In this document: piece by piece, positions 57,732 through 64,000 of the stretch
Layout of the letters: each line of letters starts with the position of its first letter
Position numbering within the stretch: position 1 is the stretch's first letter
From: Halichoerus grypus
Lineage: Eukaryota; Chordata; Mammalia; Carnivora; Phocidae
Direction of reading: 5' to 3'
Length of the DNA: 64,000 nucleotides
Assembly: GCF_964656455.1 (NCBI RefSeq)
Contig: NC_135716.1
Coordinates: 110,640,389 to 110,704,388, forward strand
The notes under the pieces: model-generated
Told to the model about the DNA's origin: nothing
The model's database searches: none
The model's input: only the letters and a program-made list of their open reading frames with translations
Position numbers and translations under genes: made by a program

Positions 57732-57945
57732 GGGGCACGTGGGTGGCTCAGTCGGTTAGGCGTCCTACTCTTGGTTTCAGCTCAGGTCATGATCTCAGAG
57801 TCCTGGGATCAAGCCTCGCATCGGGCTCTGCACTTAGTGGGGAGTCTGTTTGAGATTTTCTTCCTCTCCCTTGGCCACTCTCCCTCTCTCTCAAATAAAT
57901 AAATAAATAAATAAATAAATAAATTCTTTTTTAAATAAATAAAAA
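57732..57945 (+). mobile_element. Can-SINE inside L1
   Basis: Head GGGGCACGTGGGTGGCTCAG and an (AAAT)n tail. Flanked by AAAAGAATAGATT / AAAAGAATAGGTT, so it inserted after the L1. Confidence 0.92.
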
Positions 57946-58510
57946 TAAAAGAATAGGTTAAGTGACCTCTGGGCAACATCAAGCATACCAACATTTGCAT
58001 TTTCAGGGTCCCAGATGGAAAAGAGAAAGAGAGGGAAAAAAATTATCTGAAGAAATAACAGCTGAAAAATTCCCTAACTTGAGGAATGAAATAGATATCC
58101 AGGTCAAGGAAGGAAAGAAAGCCCCAAAGGAGATAAACCCAAAGAATTCCACACCAAAGCACATAATAATTAAAATATCAAAAATTAAAGAGCGAATCTT
58201 AAAGCAGCAAGACAAAAAAGTAAATGTTATGTACAAGGGAACAACCACCTAAGTCTATTGTTTGATTTTTCAGCAGAAACTCTGCAGCCCACAGCACGAT
58301 ATATTCAAAGTGCCAAAAGGTAAAAACCCTATAACCAAGAATACTCTACTCAGCAAGGTATCATTCAGAATTGAAGTAGAGATAGTTTCCCAGACAAACA
58401 AAAGTTAAAGGACTTCATCACCACTAAACTAACTTTACAAGAAGTGTTGAAGGGACTTCTTAAAGTAGAAAAGGCCACAACTAGAAGAAAATTATGGAAG
58501 AAAAAATTTC

Positions 58511-58728
58511 GGGGCGCCTGGGTGGCTCAGTCGTTAGGCGTCTGCCTTCAGCTCAGGTCATCGTCCCAGGGTCCTGGGATCAAGCCCTGCATCGGGCTCC
58601 CTGCTCAGCGGGAAACCTGCTTCTCCCTCTCCCTCTCCCCCTGCTTGTGTTCCCTCTCTCGCTGTGTCTCTCTCTGTCAAATAAATAAATAAAATCTTCA
58701 AAAAAAAAAAAAAAGAAAGAAAGAAAAA
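58511..58728 (+). mobile_element. Can-SINE inside L1
   Basis: Complete young-type copy with tail AAATAAATAAATAAAATCTTC. Flanked by GAAAAAATTTC / AAAAAAATTTC. Confidence 0.93.
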
Positions 58729-61700
58729 AAAATTTCACCGGTAAAAGCAAATATATGGTAAAAGTAGTAGATCATTCATAAAAGTACTATGATGGTTAAA
58801 AGACGAAAGTAGTAAAATCAATTTTATCTACAGTAATTAAAGGATATACAAAATAAAAAGATGTAAAATATATATGTCAAATACATAAAATAAAGGGAGG
58901 GGAAGAATGTAGTGCTTTTAGAATGTGTTCAAACTTAAGTGACCATCAATTTAAAAGAGACTGCTATATACATAGCATACTATATATGAACCTCATGGTA
59001 ACCACAAACTCAAAGCCAGTAACACATACACAAAAAATAAAGAGAAAAGAATCCAGCAGAACACTAAAAAAAAAAAAAAAGAAAAAGTCATCAAATCACA
59101 AGGGAAAAAAGCAAGAAAAAAGAACCAAGAACTACAAAAACAACCAGAAAACTATTAAAACAGCAATCAGTATATACATATCAATAACTATCTTACATAT
59201 CTTACAAATAAACTAAATGTTCCAATCAAAAGACATAAGGTGACTGAATAGATTAAAAAAACAAGACCAATTTATATGCTGCCTTCAAGAGGCTCACTTC
59301 AGACCTAAAGATATGTACAGACTGAAAGTAAAGGGATGGAAAAAGATATTCCAGGCAAATGGAAACAAACAAGAAAAGCTGAGGTAGCAATACTTATATC
59401 AGACAAAACAGCCTTTAAAACAAAGACTGTAACAAGAGACAAAGATGCCCATTACATAATGATAAAGAGATTAATCCAACAAGAGACTATAACAACTATA
59501 AATATTTATGCACCCAACACAGCAAGTACCTAAATATGTAAGTCAAACATTAATAGACATAAAGGGAGAAATCGACAGTAATACAGTAAATAGTAGAGGA
59601 CTGTAGCACCACACTTACATCAACGGATACCTCATGTATACACAAAATTTGTAAGGAAACACTGGGTTTGAACAACACATCAGAGCAGATGCACTTAACA
59701 GATACATACAGCATACCACCGAAAAAGAACAGAATACATTCTTTTCAAGTACACATGGAACATTCTCCAGAATAGATCACATTTAGGGCCACACAAGTCT
59801 CAATAAATTTAAAAACACTGACATCATATCAAGCATCTTTTCTGACCACAACAGTATGAAACTAAAAATCAATCACAAGAAAAAAACTGGAAAAAACAAA
59901 AACACGTGGAGGCTAAACAATATGCAACTAAATAACCAATGGGTCAACAAAGAAATCAAAGAGAAAATAATAAAATACCTTGAGACAAATGAAAATGTAA
60001 ACTCATCACCGAAAATCTTTGGGACACAGCAAAGGCAGTTCTTTAAGAGGAAAGTTTATAGTGGTATAAGAAAAATCTCAAATACTCTAACCTTACATCT
60101 AAAGGAACTAGAAAAAGAACAAAACCCAAAGTTAATAGAAGGAAGGAAATAATAAAGATCACAGCAGAAATAAATGAAATAGAGACTAAAAAAAAAAAAG
60201 AAAATATCAGTGAAACTAATAGTTGGTTCTTCAAAAAAAATAAACAATTAATAAACCTTTAGCCAGACTCATCAAGAAAAAAAAAGAGAGGACTCAAATA
60301 AAATCAGAAATGAAAGAGGAGAGGAGTTACAACCAACACCACAGAAATACAAAGGATTATGAGGCTACTATGAAAAAGTATACACCAACAAACTGGACAA
60401 TGTAGAAGTAATGGACAAGTTCCCAGAAAAATACAATCTTTCAAGAATGAATCAAGAAGAAAGAAAATTTGAACACACTAATAACTAGTAATTTAACTGA
60501 TCCAGTAACAACAATAAAAAAAAACTCACAACAAAAAAAGTACATGACCAGATGGCTTCACAGGTGAATTCTACCAAACATTTAAAGAAGAATTAATACC
60601 CATCCTTCTCAAACTATTCCAAAAAATTAGAGAAAGAAAAATAAAGGCTTCCATATTCATTCTATGTAGCCATCATTATCCTGATACCAAAGACACTACA
60701 AAAAAAGAAAATTAGCGGCCAATATCCCTGATGAACATAATGCAAAATCCTCAATAAAATATGAATAAAATACATTCAACAATAAATTTTAAAAAATCAT
60801 TCAACACAATTAAGTGGGATTTATAGCAGGGATACCAGAATGGCTCAAATCCATAAATCAATAAAAGTGATATATCACATTAACAAAACGAAGGATAAAA
60901 ATCATATGATAATCTCAAGAGATGTAGGAAAAGAATTCAACATCCATTCATGATAAAAACTCTCAACAAAGTAGATATACAGGGAACATAACATAATAAA
61001 GTCCATATATGATAAGCCCACAGCTAACATCATCCTCAATGGTGAAAAGCAGCTTTTCCTCTAAGATCAAGAACAAGACAAGGATGACCACTCTTGCCAC
61101 TTTTATTCAACGTTTATACTAGAAGTTCTAGCCAGAGTAATCAGACAAGAAAAAGAAATAAAAAGCATCCATATTTGTAAGGAATAAGTAAAACTGTCAC
61201 TATTGACAGATGACACAATACCATATATAGTAAGGTCCTAAAGATTCTACCAAAAACTATAAATGAGCTAAGAATAAATGAATTTAGTAATGCTACAGGA
61301 TACAAAATTAGCATATTGTTGTGTTTCTATAAACTAATAACAAAGTAGCATGAAGAGAAATTAATCTTATTTACAACTGCATCAAAAGGAATAAAATACC
61401 TAGGAATAAAGTTAACCAAAGAGGTGAAAGACCTACTCTGAAAATTATAAAAAGATGATGAAAGAAATTAAAGATGACACAAATAAATGGAAAGCTATTT
61501 CATGCTCGTGGATTGGAAGAATTAATATTGTTAAAAGGGCCATACTACCCAAAGCAATCTACACATTCAATGCAATCCCTATCAAAATACTAATTTTTCA
61601 CAGAACTAAACAAATAATCCTAAAATTTGTATGGAACCAAAAAAGACCCTGAATAGCCAAAGCAAACTTGAAAAAACAAAGCTGGAGGTATCAGAATCCC

Positions 61701-61744
61701 AGATTTCAAGATATACCATAAAGCTATAGTGCTCAAAACACCCA

Positions 61745-61808
61745 GATACCATAGAGCCATAGATACATGGATCCATAGATACCATAGATCCATAGATACA
61801 TGGATCAA
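61745..61808. repeat. short minisatellite in L1 ORF2
   Basis: CATAGATACCATAGATC-like units are repeated about four times (CATAGATACATGGATC variants), where L1 ORF2 normally has a single copy of such sequence. Confidence 0.75.
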
Positions 61809-62706
61809 GAGAATAAAGAGTCCAGAAATAAACCTATGTTTATATGGTCAATTAATCCTTGACAAAGAAGGCAAGAATAAACAATGCAGAAAAGCCAGTC
61901 TCTTCAATAAATGTTGCTGAGAAAAATGGACAGCTACGTGCAAAAGAATGAAACTGGACCACTTATTTGCACCATACACAAAAATAAACTTAAAATGGAT
62001 TAAAGACCTGAAACCATAGAACTCCTAAAAGAAAACATAGGCAGTAAACTCTTGGACATGGGTCTTAGCATTTTAGTTTTGGACCTGTCTTCTCAGGCAA
62101 AGGCAACAAAAGCAACCATCAACAAAATGAAAAGGCAACCTACTAAATGGAAGAAATGTGCAAAAGATATATCCAATAGGGGTTAATATCTAAAATATAT
62201 AAAGAACTCATACAACTCAACACCAAAAAAAAAAAAAAATCTGATTAAAAATGGGCAGAGGATCTAAACATTTTCCCAAAGAAGACACAGATGGCCAACA
62301 CACACATGAAAAGATGCTCAACTTTACTAATCATCAAGGAAATGAAAATCAAAACATTGACAAATCACCTCACACCTGTCAGAATGACTAGTATCAAAAA
62401 GACAAGAAACAAGTGTTGGTGAGGATGTGGAGAAAAGGGCACCCTTGTGCCCTGTTGGACATGTAAATTGGTGCAGCCACTGTGGAAAATAGTACGGACG
62501 TTCCTCCAAAATTTAAAAATAGAAATACCAGATGATCCAGTAACTCCACTTCTGGATACTTACCCAAAGAAAATGAAAATACTAATTCAAGAAGATCTAT
62601 GCACACCCGTGTTTACTGCAGAATTATTTACAATAGTCAAGATATGAAAGCAACCTACCTAAGTGCCCATCGATAGATGAACGTATAAAGAAGGTGTGGG
62701 ACATGT

Positions 62707-62742
<36 letters not shown>
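62707..62742. repeat. AC dinucleotide repeat in L1 3' region
   Basis: About 17 AC units at a position where this L1 type often carries a CA run. Confidence 0.9.
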
Positions 62743-62744
<2 letters not shown>

Positions 62745-63230
62745 TCACACAGGAATATTACTCAGCCATAAAAAAGCATCAAATCTTGCCATTTGTGACA
62801 ACACGGATGGACCTAAAGGATATTATGCTAAGTGAAATAAGTCAAAGACAAATGTCATATGATTTCACTTGTGTGTGAAATCTAAAAAAAAAAAAGAAAG
62901 AAAAATGAATGAACAAACAAAACAGAAACAGAGTTATAAAGAACAAACTGGTGGTTGCCAGAGAGGAGGGGATGGAGGAGATGGGCGAAATAGGTAAAGG
63001 GGGTTAAGAGGTACAAACTTCCAGTTATAAAATAAGTTAAGTCACAGGGATCTAAAGTACAGCATAGGCAACAGAGTCAATTATATTGCAATAACTGTAT
63101 GGTGACAGATGGTAATTACACTTACCAGAGTGAGCATTATATAATGCATATAAATGTTTAAATCACTATGTTGTACACCTGAAACTAATATAACATGTCA
63201 ACTATACTACAATTAAAAATAAATTTTAGG

Positions 63231-63414
63231 GGTGCCTGGGTGGCTCAGTTGGTTAAGCATCTGCCTTCGGCTCAGGTCATGATCCCAGGGTCCTGGGATC
63301 GAATCCCCTATCGGGCTCCCTGCTCAGTGGGGAGCCTGCTTCTCCTTCTCCTCCCACCTCGTGCCCTCTCTCGCTAACTCTGTCGCTGTCTCTCTCTCAG
63401 ATAAATAAAATCTT
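63231..63414 (+). mobile_element. Can-SINE at L1 3' end
   Basis: Head GGGTGCCTGGGTGGCTCAGT and tail GATAAATAAAATCTTT. Perfect flanks AAAAATAAATTTTA on both sides, inside the A-rich tail of the L1. Confidence 0.93.
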
Positions 63415-63429
63415 TAAAAATAAATTTTA

Positions 63430-64000
63430 AAGTTTTAATATTTAACACATTACTACACTAGTACATGTACATTATTTATAAAAAAATTGTGTATGCACTG
63501 TTTAGTTTTTAAAGGTAAGCAATAAAAAGTTCAGAGATCCCTGGCCTAGAGAAATCAAATATATAAAACACTTTTACATAACGTAATATGGTAAGAACAA
63601 CAGAGGACTCTCTAGAGGGGCTTCCCCAGAGGAGAAAGTCTGAAATTTCTGATTCCCTGACATACCCTTAAGAGGTGAACAAGAACTAGACAACTGGGAG
63701 GATTCTAAATAGAGAAGATCTAATAAGCATAGGCACGGAAGAGAAAAATTACAGCATTTATGAAGAACTATGAATGGGTTCATGTTGCTGGAACATCAAC
63801 CGTGAACCAAACTATGGTAATCAGTGAGGCTGGAAAGGTATATGGGGGGCAGCAGAGGCCCTTCTATGTCATATTAAAGAAGTCTAACTAAATACCCTCT
63901 ACCTGTGGTTCTTAGTCATGGTTATCTGAAACGCCACCAAAAATCATTTTTGTGGATGAATGAATTTATTGATTCAAACATGAGCAAATGTATGTGCTAC
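63430..64000. other. FNBP1L 5' intron, unannotated
   Basis: No repeat or exon recognised. In particular, nothing encodes the expected preceding FNBP1L segment ending in AKQLR. Confidence 0.45.

Larger units (their letters stand above)
56195..63225 (+). mobile_element. nearly full-length L1 LINE, inactive
   Basis: From an L1 5' UTR (GGGGAAGATGGAGAAGAAAG) through a GC-rich 5' UTR (to about 57360), an ORF1 region (about 57370-58950), ORF2 (about 59170-62150, endonuclease then reverse transcriptase, with motifs such as the region before GCAATCCCTATCAAAATACT) and an L1MA-like 3' UTR ending CCTGAAACTAATATAACATG near 63200. About 7 kb including two SINEs. Every ORF is broken by stops and frameshifts. 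It lies antisense to FNBP1L in its 5' intron. Confidence 0.88.

Noticed and set aside
57370..57738. 122-residue minus-strand hydrophobic open frame
   Set aside because: Antisense shadow of the decayed L1 ORF1 region.
54431..64000. Search for the upstream FNBP1L exon(s) encoding the F-BAR N-terminus
   Set aside because: I read the minus strand for a segment ending AKQLR before a GT donor and found none. The exon(s) must lie beyond the window.

Overview
This is a mammalian nuclear genome window from a carnivoran, probably an arctoid (bear, seal or mustelid type). The evidence is about two dozen tRNA-Lys-derived Can-SINEs with the typical head (GCGCCTGGGTGGCTCAGT), a TC-rich body and an AAATAAATAAAATCTTT-type tail, many with clear target-site duplications. 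There are also L1, MIR, L2 and older repeats. There are no bacterial-type operons, CRISPR arrays or rRNA genes, and I see no genuine tRNA genes.

Two protein-coding genes can be read through their splice sites, and they converge tail to tail. On the left, on the + strand, are the last two coding exons of BCAR3 (3150-3362 and 7116-7297) and its 3' UTR. BCAR3 is an adaptor whose C-terminal Cdc25-like domain binds p130Cas. On the right, on the - strand, are 14 coding exons of FNBP1L (Toca-1), from 54430 down to the stop codon at 22666, followed by a 3' UTR of about 3.5 kb ending near 19170. All FNBP1L splice phases agree. The window encodes 562 residues: most of the F-BAR domain, the linker, the Cdc42-binding HR1 domain and the SH3 domain. 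Only the N-terminal exon(s), about 47 residues by comparison with the family, lie beyond position 64000. The most delicate exon is a 15-nt microexon at 32454-32468 encoding WSVKM.

Layout: 1-3100, antisense L1 inside a BCAR3 intron; 3150-7842, BCAR3 end and 3' UTR, with an L1 3' fragment and four SINEs in the last intron; 7850-19160, intergenic, mostly L1 and SINE; 19170-22665, FNBP1L 3' UTR; 22666-54430, FNBP1L exons and introns; 54431-64000, FNBP1L 5' intron, dominated by a nearly full-length but dead L1 (about 56200-63200).

I found no unknown protein system. The observations worth following are the microexon with Z-DNA-prone UG/CA tracts on both sides, an alternative C-terminus of FNBP1L, inverted SINE pairs in both last introns, an L1 whose 5' end sits at the branch-point region of a BCAR3 exon, and a triple SINE insertion at one target.
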